Shown: positions 12,106 to 18,698, counted from the first letter of the stretch. The stretch is 24,251 nucleotides of DNA from a virus (IMGVR_UViG_3300040808_002226:1-24251); one strand, 5' to 3'. Numbers and translations are program-made. The notes: generated by a model not told the origin, from the sequence alone.

Positions 12106-13498
12106 CGCTCCTTTTCCTGCCTTGCATTACTTTGTACGCCCAGCCTGGAGAGTAGCCACGCAGCGCTGCTAGCTCTAGGAGTTGTGTCAAAGTCTTTGCG
12201 TTTACTTGTTCTTGTTTCCGTTTTTCTTTCTCTTTGTTTTTATCAAGCTTCTCCTGAATCCTTTGCCTTACCTCTTCTCTCTTGAGTTCTTCAAGGTCTA
12301 CTTCTTTGTATCCCAGCCTCCTTGCTTTCTTCTCTTTTGCAAACACATGCCCGCACTCAGGGCAGACAGGCGCAGGCTTGAACGCGGCGTAGCAGATTGG
12401 GCATTCGCGAACGGCTGGAGCATCGGCACTCTTCTTCTTGGCGCCCTCTACAAGTGACCACTCCCGCTCGTCATCTGGGAACCCGTGGGTTCGGACGTTG
12501 TTGGAGTGATCAAGGATGATTGCAGTCTCTTTGCCAGGGGCCGGTCTAAGAACACGGCCGACTTGCTGCAGGTAGAGCGATAGCGACTTGGTTGGTCGTA
12601 ACAGGATGGCGCAGCTTGCGGCAGGTACGTCAAAGCCCTCGGAGACAACCTCGACGGTCACCAGGATTTGGATGGTTGCATCGCCGAAGGACTTGACGAC
12701 TTCATCGCGATCAACTGTTTGCCCGAGGAGGAGGCCAGCCTTGATGCCTTCAGAATTGAACGCCTTGCAGACCGATTCGGCGTGTGCAACGTTGCAGCAG
12801 AAGGCGATTGCCTGCAGACCTAGGGCCTGCTTGCGGTATTGGGAGACTGCGTTGCCGGTAATCACCGGACGGTCCATCGCTCTGGCTAGCTGCTCTTCGG
12901 CGTAGTCGCCTGCCCTTTTGCGAACGCTGGACAGGTCAGCCTGCATGGGTGGCGCAAAGATCCTGGAGGGCGAGAGGTAGTTAGCGAACACCAGGTCGTA
13001 AACGCTGGGGCCTGGGACCAAGGTGTCGAAGGCGGTCGATAGGCCGCGGCCATCTAGGCGGCATGGAGTTGCGGTCACCCCAAGGCGGTAGGACTCACTC
13101 CAGTGATCGGTGACCTTGCGCCACGAGCCGGCAACGGCGTGGTGCGCTTCGTCGATGATGATCAAGCAGGGTTCCCACTCGATCCTGTCCAGCCGTCTGA
13201 CGATGGTGCTGACGGATGCGACCTGGACTGGGCAGTCCTTCTCGGGGTAGCCGGCAGCAATGATCCCGTGCTCGACGCCCACCCAGTCGAGTTTCTGGCT
13301 GGTTTGGTTGATCAGCTCCTTGCGGTGAACCAGGACGAGGACCTTCTTGCCTTTCTCGGCTGCTGCTCGGGTGATTTCGGTGAAGATGATTGTCTTGCCA
13401 CCGCCGGTTGGCAGCACTAATAGTGGGGCGCGAGCTCCGAGGCGGAATGCATTGCGAAGGTCCTGGATTGCGCGTTCTTGATACGGTCTGAGCTGCAC
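12098..13498 (-). CDS. SF2 DEAD/DEAH-box helicase
   Basis: A 466-residue protein of the type III restriction-subunit-like SF2 family. Visible motifs are RPYQ at 4-7 (Q-motif-like), Walker A PTGGGKT at 30-36, DEAH at 116-119, TATP at 142-145 and motif VI QQVGRVLRP in the second RecA domain. A zinc finger CPIC...CPEC follows, then a highly charged Lys/Glu helix. It likely unwinds or remodels DNA in replication or recombination. It starts with GTG at 13498 and is the first gene of the minus-strand operon, divergent from the exonuclease gene across a 53-bp gap. Confidence 0.93.
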   Translation of the reverse strand: MQLRPYQERAIQDLRNAFRLGARAPLLVLPTGGGKTIIFTEITRAAAEKGKKVLVLVHRKELINQTSQKLDWVGVEHGIIAAGYPEKDCPVQVASVSTIVRRLDRIEWEPCLIIIDEAHHAVAGSWRKVTDHWSESYRLGVTATPCRLDGRGLSTAFDTLVPGPSVYDLVFANYLSPSRIFAPPMQADLSSVRKRAGDYAEEQLARAMDRPVITGNAVSQYRKQALGLQAIAFCCNVAHAESVCKAFNSEGIKAGLLLGQTVDRDEVVKSFGDATIQILVTVEVVSEGFDVPAASCAILLRPTKSLSLYLQQVGRVLRPAPGKETAIILDHSNNVRTHGFPDDEREWSLVEGAKKKSADAPAVRECPICYAAFKPAPVCPECGHVFAKEKKARRLGYKEVDLEELKREEVRQRIQEKLDKNKEKEKRKQEQVNAKTLTQLLELAALRGYSPGWAYKVMQGRKRSGV

Positions 13499-13502
13499 GA
13501 GC

Positions 13503-13531
13503 TTGCAAACGACTGCAATGCGGCGTAGGAT
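13503..13531 (+). promoter_or_regulatory. Sigma70-type promoter of the recombination operon
   Basis: TTGCAA (13503-13508) and TAGGAT (13526-13531) are separated by 17 bases on the plus strand, 20 bases ahead of the exonuclease ATG at 13552. TGCGG and CCGCA flank the -10 region as a short dyad. The gap is shared with the divergent helicase gene, so one regulator could control both operons. Confidence 0.5.
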
Positions 13532-13551
13532 ACCGCAAGTCGCCGCAGCCT

Positions 13552-14391
13552 ATGGACAACGCCGCGTATCACGCGCATCCGGCCGTATCGAAGTCCCACC
13601 TGGACAAGATCGCCAAAAGCCCCTTGCACTACTGGGCTCGGTATGTCGACCCGCACAGGGTTACGCCTGACCCGACGCCGTCAATGCTGTTGGGTTCCGC
13701 CGTTCACTCCCACACGCTGGAGCTGGACAAGTGGGATTCGGAGTGGGCTGTTGCACCTGCTGGACTTGACCGCAGGACTAAGGCAGGCAAGCAGGCTTAC
13801 GCCGACTTCTTAGCCCTTAGCGAAGGCCGCTCTGTCATCACTGGCGAGCAGTACGAGACCGTTCAAAAGATCGGTCAGTCCGTCTTTACTCACCCTGCCG
13901 CGGCCATGCTGCTGCAGCTTGATGGCGAGGCTGAGACCACCCACATGTGGGTTGACGAGGCCACTGGCCTTGAGTGCAAGTGCAGGCCTGACTATTTGAC
14001 GTCTGACGGCGAGATGGTCATTGACCTGAAGACAACACGCGATGCAAGCCCTCGCGGGTTCCGCAGCAGCGCGATGTCGTATCGCTACCACGTACAAGCG
14101 GCGTGGTATTTGCACGGACTTGAGAAAAGTACGGGCAAAAGGCCAGACACTTTCATCTTTATCGCTGTCGAAACTGAGCCTCCTTACTGCGTTGGCGTTT
14201 ATTGCGCTGATGCTGAGTTAGTGGCTGAGGGATGGCGCCAGGCCGAGGCTGACCTCGTAAAACTGGCTGCCTGCAAGTCCTCAGGCAAGTGGCCCAGTTA
14301 CAGCGATGAGATCCAAGTGCTCGGGCTGCCTAGCTGGATGAAATCCGGCGCCAAAACCGACCAACCACCCCAAGAAATCGAAGGATTCTGA
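13552..14391 (+). CDS. RecE/exonuclease VIII-like PD-(D/E)XK exonuclease
   Basis: A 279-residue protein of the Cas4/RecE/YqaJ-like superfamily. It has an N-terminal HPAVSKSHLDKIAKSPLHY segment, GSAVH at 48-52, RPDYL with D147, VIDLKTT with D158 and K160, and QAAWYLHG with Q182. These are the expected metal-binding and catalytic positions. It likely resects double-stranded ends to give 3' single strands for the RecT-like protein encoded downstream. The C-terminus ends PPQEIEGF, acidic plus a terminal Phe, like two other proteins of this operon. It is first in the plus-strand operon after the promoter at 13503. Confidence 0.9.
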   Translation: MDNAAYHAHPAVSKSHLDKIAKSPLHYWARYVDPHRVTPDPTPSMLLGSAVHSHTLELDKWDSEWAVAPAGLDRRTKAGKQAYADFLALSEGRSVITGEQYETVQKIGQSVFTHPAAAMLLQLDGEAETTHMWVDEATGLECKCRPDYLTSDGEMVIDLKTTRDASPRGFRSSAMSYRYHVQAAWYLHGLEKSTGKRPDTFIFIAVETEPPYCVGVYCADAELVAEGWRQAEADLVKLAACKSSGKWPSYSDEIQVLGLPSWMKSGAKTDQPPQEIEGF

Positions 14392-14393
14392 CC

Positions 14394-14615
14394 ATGAAGC
14401 CATCCAAGCCTCAAAGCCTCAACGAAGAAATCAGCTACCGCCGAGGCTACAGCCAAGCCGTTAGCTCTGTCCTTTGCGCAATCGGGGCACGCGAACATGC
14501 ATTTATCGACGCTGTATTGACTTGGCGCCACAGCAGCAAAGATTTAATGGACCCTCCGCCCGAGTTGGACGATGAGGACATTAATCAAATTCGCGAACTC
14601 ATTAAAGGACTCTGA
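14394..14615 (+). CDS. Small protein of recombination operon (73 aa)
   Basis: A 73-residue protein starting MKPSKPQSLNEEISYRRGYS. It has a helical centre (GYSQAVSSVLCAIGAREHAF) and an acidic C-terminal helix (DDEDINQIRELIKGL). It starts two bases after the exonuclease stop codon and ends two bases before the next gene, so it is part of the same message. No family is recognised. Its place between the exonuclease and annealing genes suggests an accessory role in recombination, without direct evidence. Confidence 0.68.
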   Translation: MKPSKPQSLNEEISYRRGYSQAVSSVLCAIGAREHAFIDAVLTWRHSSKDLMDPPPELDDEDINQIRELIKGL

Positions 14616-14617
14616 TC

Positions 14618-14830
14618 ATGGAACAACAACTCGACCGGATTGCTACGGCATTTGAAAGAATCGCTGAAGCTCTTGAAAGCATCAACGAGAATGGGCTTGG
14701 TGTCGATCTAATTGGTGGTTTTGACGAGCTGGTCGTTCACCATGAGTTTAATGAGGCCGGGATTCCGATTGACACTTTGTACGTTGAATCAGCGAATCTC
14801 GACGGTTTTAAACTTGCACAGAACAAATGA
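14618..14830 (+). CDS. Small acidic protein of recombination operon (70 aa)
   Basis: A 70-residue protein starting MEQQLDRIATAFERIAEALE, whose N-terminal 25 residues form an amphipathic coiled-coil-like helix with a regular I/A/L heptad. The rest is acidic with beta character. The coiled coil suggests an oligomer or a partner-binding protein. Its stop overlaps the ATG of the RecT-like gene by four bases (ATGA), so the two are translationally coupled. Family and function are not recognised. Confidence 0.68.
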   Translation: MEQQLDRIATAFERIAEALESINENGLGVDLIGGFDELVVHHEFNEAGIPIDTLYVESANLDGFKLAQNK

Positions 14831-15480
14831 CCGATCAAAACTCTGCACTAACAACCACAACGCCTGGCGGCGTATTTGGAGGCATTCAAGCCTTTGAAGA
14901 CGGCCAGCGTATTGCCAAGGCTCTTGCCAGCAGCAGCTTGGTGCCCAGCCAGTTCCAGGGTCAGCAAGGCCTTGCGAACTGCATCGTTGCCTTGGAGATT
15001 GCAAACCGCATGGGCCTGAGTCCCTTGCAGGTGATGCAGAACCTCAACATCATTCATGGCCGCCCTAGCTGGAGCAGCCAGTTCATCATTGCGCTGATCA
15101 ATGGTTGCGGCCGATTTGAGCCGTTGCGCTACGAGATCAGCGGTCAGGGTGACAGCCTTGCTTGCTATGCGGTTGCCAAGGAAAAGGCAACTGGCAATGA
15201 CCTGAAGGGTCCGACCGTGACGATGGCCATGGCCAAAGCCGAGGGTTGGGCAACTAAGCAGGGGAGCAAGTGGCGCACGATGCCTGAGCTGATGATTCGT
15301 TATCGCTCTGCTGCGATGTGGGGCCGGCTTTTTGTACCGGAGCTCCTCGTGGGCATCACTCAAACCCAAGAGGAGGTGATTGAGATTGAAGAAGTGAAGG
15401 TCAGCAGCCCTGCTGCCGATCTGAATGCAAAGATGGCAGCTCAGCCTGCTCAAAAGGTTGAAGAGGATGAGCTCTTCTGA
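14827..15480 (+). CDS. RecT-like single-strand annealing protein
   Basis: A 217-residue protein whose core (CIVALEIANRMGLSPLQVMQ, INIIHGRPSWSSQF region, and RTMPELMIRYRSAAMWGRLF) matches the pattern of RecT-family annealing proteins, which coat single-stranded DNA and pair it with complementary strands. The identification rests on this pattern and on its place downstream of a RecE-like exonuclease. The C-terminus ends KVEEDELF, an acidic tail with terminal hydrophobics. Its last 14 bases overlap the next gene's start. Length is shorter than E. coli RecT (about 270). Confidence 0.82.
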   Translation: MTDQNSALTTTTPGGVFGGIQAFEDGQRIAKALASSSLVPSQFQGQQGLANCIVALEIANRMGLSPLQVMQNLNIIHGRPSWSSQFIIALINGCGRFEPLRYEISGQGDSLACYAVAKEKATGNDLKGPTVTMAMAKAEGWATKQGSKWRTMPELMIRYRSAAMWGRLFVPELLVGITQTQEEVIEIEEVKVSSPAADLNAKMAAQPAQKVEEDELF

Positions 15481-15655
15481 GTTTCTTACTACTAGCCAGC
15501 TTGCGAAGCGTTGGGGCTTGCACCCTGACACGTTGATGAGATGGCGAAAGGCGGATAAGGGTCCCCCTTATTTCGTCACACCCAGCTCAGTGCTCTATTC
15601 AACGGCCGAGGTAGAGCAATACGAAAAGGCCAACACCCATTTCCCTGAGGACTGA
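15467..15655 (+). CDS. MerR/excisionase-type helix-turn-helix protein
   Basis: A 62-residue protein starting MSSSEFLTTSQLAKRWGLHP. The HTH (TSQLAKRWGLHPDTLMRWRK) followed by a wing (GPPYFVTPSSVLYSTAEVEQY) is characteristic of the MerR-like HTH_17/excisionase fold, where these small proteins act as excisionases or regulators. No integrase is seen, so a regulator role within this operon is more likely. I chose the start at 15467, inside the annealing-protein gene, because it gives the standard N-terminus. Its stop overlaps the next ATG (TGATG). Confidence 0.8.
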   Translation: MSSSEFLTTSQLAKRWGLHPDTLMRWRKADKGPPYFVTPSSVLYSTAEVEQYEKANTHFPED

Positions 15656-15993
15656 TGAGCTTCAAACTGAATCTCAGCATTTTCAAGAGCACCAAACCGG
15701 ACAGCAAGATTGACTTCTCCGGGATGATGAACATCAAGGTGGAAGAGCTGGATGCGCTCTGCCGCTTCGTCATGAGTCAGACCCCTGACCAATACGGAAG
15801 CGTGCAAGTCCCGGTCAGTGGCTGGAAAAAGACCAGCTCACGCGGCTTGAACTACATCAGCGCTGTTGGCCAGCCTCCCCGCGACTGGGTTGATCCCGGC
15901 CCTGGTCCTTCGATTGATCAAGCTGCTCAAAGCTTGGCGACTGCCACCGATGGCGTCGTTGTGGACTTCAACCCCCAAGACGACCTGTTCTGA
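15655..15993 (+). CDS. Possible SSB-like protein with acidic DDLF tail
   Basis: A 112-residue protein starting MSFKLNLSIFKSTKPDSKID. The segment GSVQVPVSGWKKTSSRGLNY has a strand-turn-basic pattern like small OB-fold single-strand binding proteins. A Pro/Gly-rich flexible part follows, then VVDFNPQDDLF. Bacterial SSB ends in a similar acidic tip with a terminal Phe that recruits partners. The assignment is an inference from this tail and its place after the RecE/RecT-like pair; without a structural match it stays tentative. It is the last gene before the terminator at 16000-16020. Confidence 0.6.
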   Translation: MSFKLNLSIFKSTKPDSKIDFSGMMNIKVEELDALCRFVMSQTPDQYGSVQVPVSGWKKTSSRGLNYISAVGQPPRDWVDPGPGPSIDQAAQSLATATDGVVVDFNPQDDLF

Positions 15994-15999
15994 GTTAAT

Positions 16000-16020
16000 G
16001 GCGGGCTAGTCCCGCCTTTT
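16000..16020 (+). terminator. Intrinsic terminator after the recombination operon
   Basis: A perfect six-base-pair stem GGCGGG/CCCGCC (16000-16005, 16011-16016) with a five-base loop is followed by four T residues. It lies seven bases after the stop at 15993 and ends only four bases before the ATG of the next gene, so it may also act as an attenuator or occlude the next start. Confidence 0.85.
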
Positions 16021-16024
16021 CCTT

Positions 16025-16267
16025 ATGCCTTACCAGCGAATGCACGGCCACAAGCGTCGATTTCAACTGCTGATTGATCCGCATCGCGCGGATCTGTTGG
16101 AGCAACTTGCTCGAAAAGAAAAGTTACGGGCGACCGCTTTTATTCGCGATCGGATTTATGAAGCGATAAAAGACCTGTCAACCAGTGACGAGTATCAAGA
16201 GGCTGCCGAAGCCGACGCAAAGATACGAGAGGACTGGATTGCAAATCTTCGGCGAAAGCCTGAATAG
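16025..16267 (+). CDS. Ribbon-helix-helix-like regulator (80 aa)
   Basis: An 80-residue protein starting MPYQRMHGHKRRFQLLIDPH. The strand RFQLLID followed by two helices (HRADLLEQLARKEKLRATAF and IRDRIYEAIKDL) fits a ribbon-helix-helix DNA-binding domain with a basic tail and a C-terminal acidic/basic helix. It probably binds DNA as a dimer and could control nearby operons. There is no room for a Shine-Dalgarno outside the terminator: the ATG is four bases after the T-run, so its translation may need antitermination or a leaderless start. Confidence 0.7.
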   Translation: MPYQRMHGHKRRFQLLIDPHRADLLEQLARKEKLRATAFIRDRIYEAIKDLSTSDEYQEAAEADAKIREDWIANLRRKPE

Positions 16268-16271
16268 TGCT

Positions 16272-16361
16272 GTGAGCCAGAACCAGCTGGTTGTTTTGTT
16301 TGGGCTGACCTGGTTGGTCGGCCTTCTTATCGTCACCATCGCACTCACGCAATTCCCGTGA
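16272..16361 (+). CDS. 29-residue single-span membrane peptide
   Basis: From GTG at 16272 the sequence encodes a 29-residue peptide, MSQNQLVVLFGLTWLVGLL then IVTIALTQFP and TGA. Almost the entire chain is a hydrophobic helix of membrane-spanning length with a polar N-terminus. Its stop overlaps the GTG of the next gene (GTGA). Very small membrane peptides are common in phages, where they act on host membrane proteins or in lysis, but nothing here shows a role. It might also be a leader peptide for the next gene. Confidence 0.5.
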   Translation: MSQNQLVVLFGLTWLVGLLIVTIALTQFP

Positions 16362-16534
16362 CCTCGTTTAACGCTTATCGCCGTGGCCTCACTACTTATG
16401 AGGTCACCTATAAAACCGATCGTATGCCGGTCCTCAAGTCCATGAGGATCATGGCGGAGGACACCTACCAAGCCTCGATGATCCTGCGTGACGCCTTCAC
16501 TGATGTGACAATCGTGAGGATCGCACCGGTCTGA
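16358..16534 (+). CDS. Small protein of unknown function (58 aa)
   Basis: A 58-residue protein from GTG at 16358, starting MTSFNAYRRGLTTYEVTYKT. The segment YEVTYKTDRMPV is a strand, followed by two helical parts with a Met-rich centre (SMRIMAEDTYQASMILRDAF) and a final strand VTIVRIAPV, giving a compact alpha/beta unit. The next gene encodes a similar-sized protein with the same layout (a strand, a helix with A/Y/D, then a strand). No family is recognised. It overlaps the upstream peptide by four bases. Confidence 0.58.
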   Translation: MTSFNAYRRGLTTYEVTYKTDRMPVLKSMRIMAEDTYQASMILRDAFTDVTIVRIAPV

Positions 16535-16536
16535 CT

Positions 16537-16704
16537 ATGCGCAGGTTTGTCTTTTACATCGGCAGTCTGGGTCTTTATGAGGTGATCCAGGCTGCAAATG
16601 TGTATGACGCACGCCAGAAGTTGCGCTCTGGCTCTCTTTACCGTTTTTACAACCAAGCCGTTCTCATTTCGGAGTCTGAACCGTGTTACAGAGCCTCGGA
16701 TTGA
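16537..16704 (+). CDS. Small protein of unknown function (55 aa)
   Basis: A 55-residue protein starting MRRFVFYIGSLGLYEVIQAA and continuing NVYDARQKLRSGSLYRFYNQ. The pattern of a strand, GLYEVIQAANVYDARQKL helix, then a strand (AVLISESEP) parallels the preceding 58-residue product (TTYEVTYK...EDTYQASMIL...VTIVRI), hinting at a small tandem duplication, though identity is low. It begins two bases after the previous stop. Function is unknown. Confidence 0.58.
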   Translation: MRRFVFYIGSLGLYEVIQAANVYDARQKLRSGSLYRFYNQAVLISESEPCYRASD

Positions 16705-16901
16705 AGTTGATTCGCATGGGATCTAGGCGTCCCATCTGGGTGGTGCGTCCACCGAAGTGGATCGTCGAGCATTTAGAGCCCCAGCCAGTGAATGGGGAGC
16801 ACAACAGGTTGACGGGGATTGGCGTTTGGATGCTTAAGCGCGCCAACCCCCTTGCGGCCGTGGACTTTACGAAGCGGATTGTGAAGGTGACCCTTCCTTG
16901 A
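16683..16901 (+). CDS. Small basic protein of unknown function (72 aa)
   Basis: A 72-residue basic protein from GTG at 16683, starting MLQSLGLKLIRMGSRRPIWV and containing VRPPKWIVEHLEPQPVNGEH. Its Trp/Arg/Pro-rich character is that of a compact small domain. It overlaps the preceding gene by 22 bases, more than most junctions here, and overlaps the minus-strand 16867 gene by 35 bases at its 3' end. Family not recognised. The overlap leaves some doubt about the exact start. Confidence 0.55.
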   Translation: MLQSLGLKLIRMGSRRPIWVVRPPKWIVEHLEPQPVNGEHNRLTGIGVWMLKRANPLAAVDFTKRIVKVTLP

Positions 16902-17037
16902 TCCAACGGAGAACACGGGTGTAAGGAATGCGGAGTGCGCGGGAGATCGACTTCCCGCTCATTCCGCCTTTGTGCATGAACAGGACCAGGTGTGGATCCG
17001 GCGGGGCTGGATCCTTTTTAGCTTCTTCCTTACTCAC
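16867..17037 (-). CDS. Small helix-turn-helix protein
   Basis: A 56-residue protein starting from GTG at 17037 (MSKEEAKKDPAPPDPHLVLF); an ATG at 17058 would add seven residues. The part GMSGKSISRALRIPYTRVLR is a classic helix-turn-helix (SGKSISRALRIPYTRVLRWI). It is probably a DNA-binding repressor or transcription regulator. It is transcribed divergently from the 17128 gene, and a TGTAC/GTACA dyad lies in the gap. Its 3' end overlaps the 3' end of the 16683 gene antisense. Confidence 0.65.
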   Translation of the reverse strand: MSKEEAKKDPAPPDPHLVLFMHKGGMSGKSISRALRIPYTRVLRWIKEGSPSQSAS

Positions 17038-17064
17038 AAACTTGCACCATAAATGCATGTGGAG

Positions 17065-17081
17065 TGTACGCTATTTGTACA
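17065..17081. promoter_or_regulatory. Dyad in the divergent gap (possible operator)
   Basis: TGTAC (17065-17069) and GTACA (17077-17081) form an inverted repeat with a seven-base spacer between the minus-strand HTH gene and the plus-strand gene starting near 17128. The placement suits an operator for the HTH protein, but the arms are short and could arise by chance. Confidence 0.35.
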
Positions 17082-17127
17082 GCCCGCGCCTGTTCTGGTA
17101 GTTATGTCACCGTTTGAGCGAGTCTCC

Positions 17128-17385
17128 ATGTCAGAGGTCAAGGTTCGTACTGGCCGCGCCTGCAAGACAACGCCTCTTCGCGAGGAAGTTTTGGCGATGA
17201 AGCCAGGCGACGCGATCTATGTGCCCTATTACGACGCAGAGACTGGCAAGGGTTACAAGCCCACGACTATTTCGCAGGTGGTTGGCGTGATGAGCCGCTC
17301 CAGCGACAAGGTGAAGTATTCGGTGCGCCGGGATGCAACTCGCCCTGGCTGCTTCGTGCTCTGCCTTGAGAAGCCTGCAGCTTGA
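17128..17385 (+). CDS. Small protein of unknown function (85 aa)
   Basis: An 85-residue protein starting MSEVKVRTGRACKTTPLREE. It reads as a beta-rich DNA- or RNA-binding type domain: MKPGDAIYVPYYDAETGKGY then SQVVGVMSRSSDKVKYSVRR and FVLCLEKPAA. The segment resembles the general pattern of small phage regulators, but no family is recognised. Alternative starts exist at 17104 and 17053; the one at 17053 uses ATGCAT, where the minus-strand ATG also lies. I prefer 17128 because the upstream stretch has an unlikely composition. Confidence 0.6.
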   Translation: MSEVKVRTGRACKTTPLREEVLAMKPGDAIYVPYYDAETGKGYKPTTISQVVGVMSRSSDKVKYSVRRDATRPGCFVLCLEKPAA

Positions 17386-17409
17386 GTCTCATTTGATGCT
17401 GTAGAATGT

Positions 17410-17441
17410 AAGTCCCGGTACAAACTGGGACTTATCGTTTT
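17410..17441 (+). terminator. Intrinsic terminator just before the 17450 gene
   Basis: AAGTCCC (17410-17416) pairs with GGGACTT (17427-17433); a G-T and two further pairs extend it to about ten pairs with an ACAA loop, followed by ATCGTTTT. It lies 25 bases after the stop at 17385 and nine bases before the next ATG. It is probably an operon boundary or an attenuator. Confidence 0.78.
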
Positions 17442-17449
17442 ATTTAACT

Positions 17450-17920
17450 ATGGACACAAAGCCCGCACCGCTTACGTTCCACAGCAAGTCTCTTGATCGC
17501 GTGATAGCGATGGACGAGCTGGACAAGCTGACTAGCTCAGAGCTTTATCGCTTCAACGGCGAGCTTGTGATGGCAGCGCGTTCGATGGAGAACGCTCTGT
17601 CTGACGCGCTCCAGCAGGAAATTCGCACTGGTCAACCCGTCGATCCCGACTGGGTTCACAAGGTCCGCAAGAAGATGGGGATCTGCAACGCTTTCCGTAC
17701 CAATGCGATGCAGCTGCTCAAGGTGCCGCAGAAACGGGAGATCGTTGAGATTCGGAAGGCTGCTCCTGAACCCGATGACCAGCTAGTGACTCGGCTGGCC
17801 GAGGAGAAATTCCAAGAGCTGTTGATCGACGAGCTCGGCGAGCGCCTGTTTAAGGAGCTTCAGGAGGAAGCTGTTGAACTTGCTCTTGAAGATCTTCGAC
17901 TAAAAACTCAAGCCTCATGA
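17450..17920 (+). CDS. Helical protein, relative of the 3945-4211 product
   Basis: A 156-residue, almost wholly helical protein starting MDTKPAPLTFHSKSLDRVIA. The segment DELDKLTSSELYRFN matches DEVNKLSNQELNLLN of the protein encoded at 3945-4211; both continue into a long helix and a RKK...NAF/RRIKVANYF segment. The C-terminal third is acidic and may be a coiled coil. Function is unknown; a structural or regulatory phage role is possible. Its 3' end overlaps the end of the minus-strand 17850 gene by 71 bases. Confidence 0.66.
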   Translation: MDTKPAPLTFHSKSLDRVIAMDELDKLTSSELYRFNGELVMAARSMENALSDALQQEIRTGQPVDPDWVHKVRKKMGICNAFRTNAMQLLKVPQKREIVEIRKAAPEPDDQLVTRLAEEKFQELLIDELGERLFKELQEEAVELALEDLRLKTQAS

Positions 17921-18062
17921 TCTCGTGGACTGCTGCTTGCAGCATGTCCTGGCAAGACATAAGAGTCTTAAAGAGATAAGCCTCCCGCGGCTCCATCTCG
18001 CGAGACTTCATCTCAATGAGCAGTTCCCTTTCAGGTGTTACATCCCGGTTAAACCAGGTCAT
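17850..18062 (-). CDS. Small helical protein (70 aa) on the minus strand
   Basis: A 70-residue protein starting MTWFNRDVTPERELLIEMKS. It is rich in Glu and Leu and ends in a coiled-coil-like helix (AVHEIMRLEFLVEDLQEQVQ). The ATG at 18062 has a strong AGGGAG sequence five bases upstream, unusual for this window, and a TATAGT (18089-18084) that could be a -10 box. It overlaps, antisense, the 3' end of the 17450 gene by 71 bases. No family is recognised. It may be a regulator expressed separately from the surrounding plus-strand message. Confidence 0.65.
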   Translation of the reverse strand: MTWFNRDVTPERELLIEMKSREMEPREAYLFKTLMSCQDMLQAAVHEIMRLEFLVEDLQEQVQQLPPEAP

Positions 18063-18120
18063 GGCACTCCCTGCATTTGAGTTACTATAGGTAGGCCCAC
18101 TGCTCAATTATCTTTTATTT

Positions 18121-18351
18121 GTGTCGGACTTTGCATTGAACACTACTTGGGATGATGATGCGGAAGCTAAATCCCAGCATGGCGACGGCATCAGCAGGGC
18201 TGTCCCAGGTGCCAAGACCAAGAGATTTCGGATCCGCGTCTCTCAAGTCGGCGCGAGCCCAATGTTCGTTGAGTTTCAGGCTGAGTCCAAGACTCATGCA
18301 TTGAAATATGCGAAAGCGCGTTGGCCGATGTCGCAGCTTCAGGTGGTTTGA
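18121..18351 (+). CDS. Small protein of unknown function (76 aa)
   Basis: A 76-residue protein from GTG at 18121, starting MSDFALNTTWDDDAEAKSQH. The part AKTKRFRIRVSQVGASPMFV and FQAESKTHALKYAKARWP reads as a small strand-strand-helix domain such as those in nucleic-acid-binding phage proteins. No family is recognised. It is divergent from the 17850-18062 gene with a 58-base gap, and its stop overlaps the next ATG (TGATG). Confidence 0.6.
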   Translation: MSDFALNTTWDDDAEAKSQHGDGISRAVPGAKTKRFRIRVSQVGASPMFVEFQAESKTHALKYAKARWPMSQLQVV

Positions 18352-18698
18352 TGCCTGAGTTAGATATGGACCAGCTGAACTCTCTTATCAAAGAGGGGAA
18401 GGCTGAGATCGCCCGCAAGGCGCGGACCAACTCCACAAGCTGGAGAAGGGGCAACATCCCTCCCAACGCCCGGCTGACTCCAATGGACGTCGTAGAGATT
18501 CGGATGCTCGACAAGCAGGGGATGCCGTCGGCAAAAATCGCCGCCAAATACGACATCTGCTATGTGCATGTCCGAAACATCGTTAATCGCCAAGCTTGGG
18601 TAAACGCCGAAAAACAACTGGCTGCTGAACATGAAAAGGTGTCCAAGCTGCGGGCAAAAAGCCCTGAAGGTGACCGAGGTCGAGCATCGAAAGCTTGA
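18351..18698 (+). CDS. HTH DNA-binding protein (115 aa)
   Basis: A 115-residue protein starting MPELDMDQLNSLIKEGKAEI. Residues from about 40 to 85 (NARLTPMDVVEIRMLDKQGM, SAKIAAKYDICYVHVRNIVN) form a helix-turn-helix like those of phage regulators and HNH-associated domains that find DNA. Flanking helices are highly charged, with a basic C-terminus. The start is supported by TGATG overlap with the preceding gene. It overlaps the start of the 18631 gene by 68 bases in a different frame. It is probably a transcription or DNA-targeting protein, exact role unknown. Confidence 0.65.
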   Translation: MPELDMDQLNSLIKEGKAEIARKARTNSTSWRRGNIPPNARLTPMDVVEIRMLDKQGMPSAKIAAKYDICYVHVRNIVNRQAWVNAEKQLAAEHEKVSKLRAKSPEGDRGRASKA

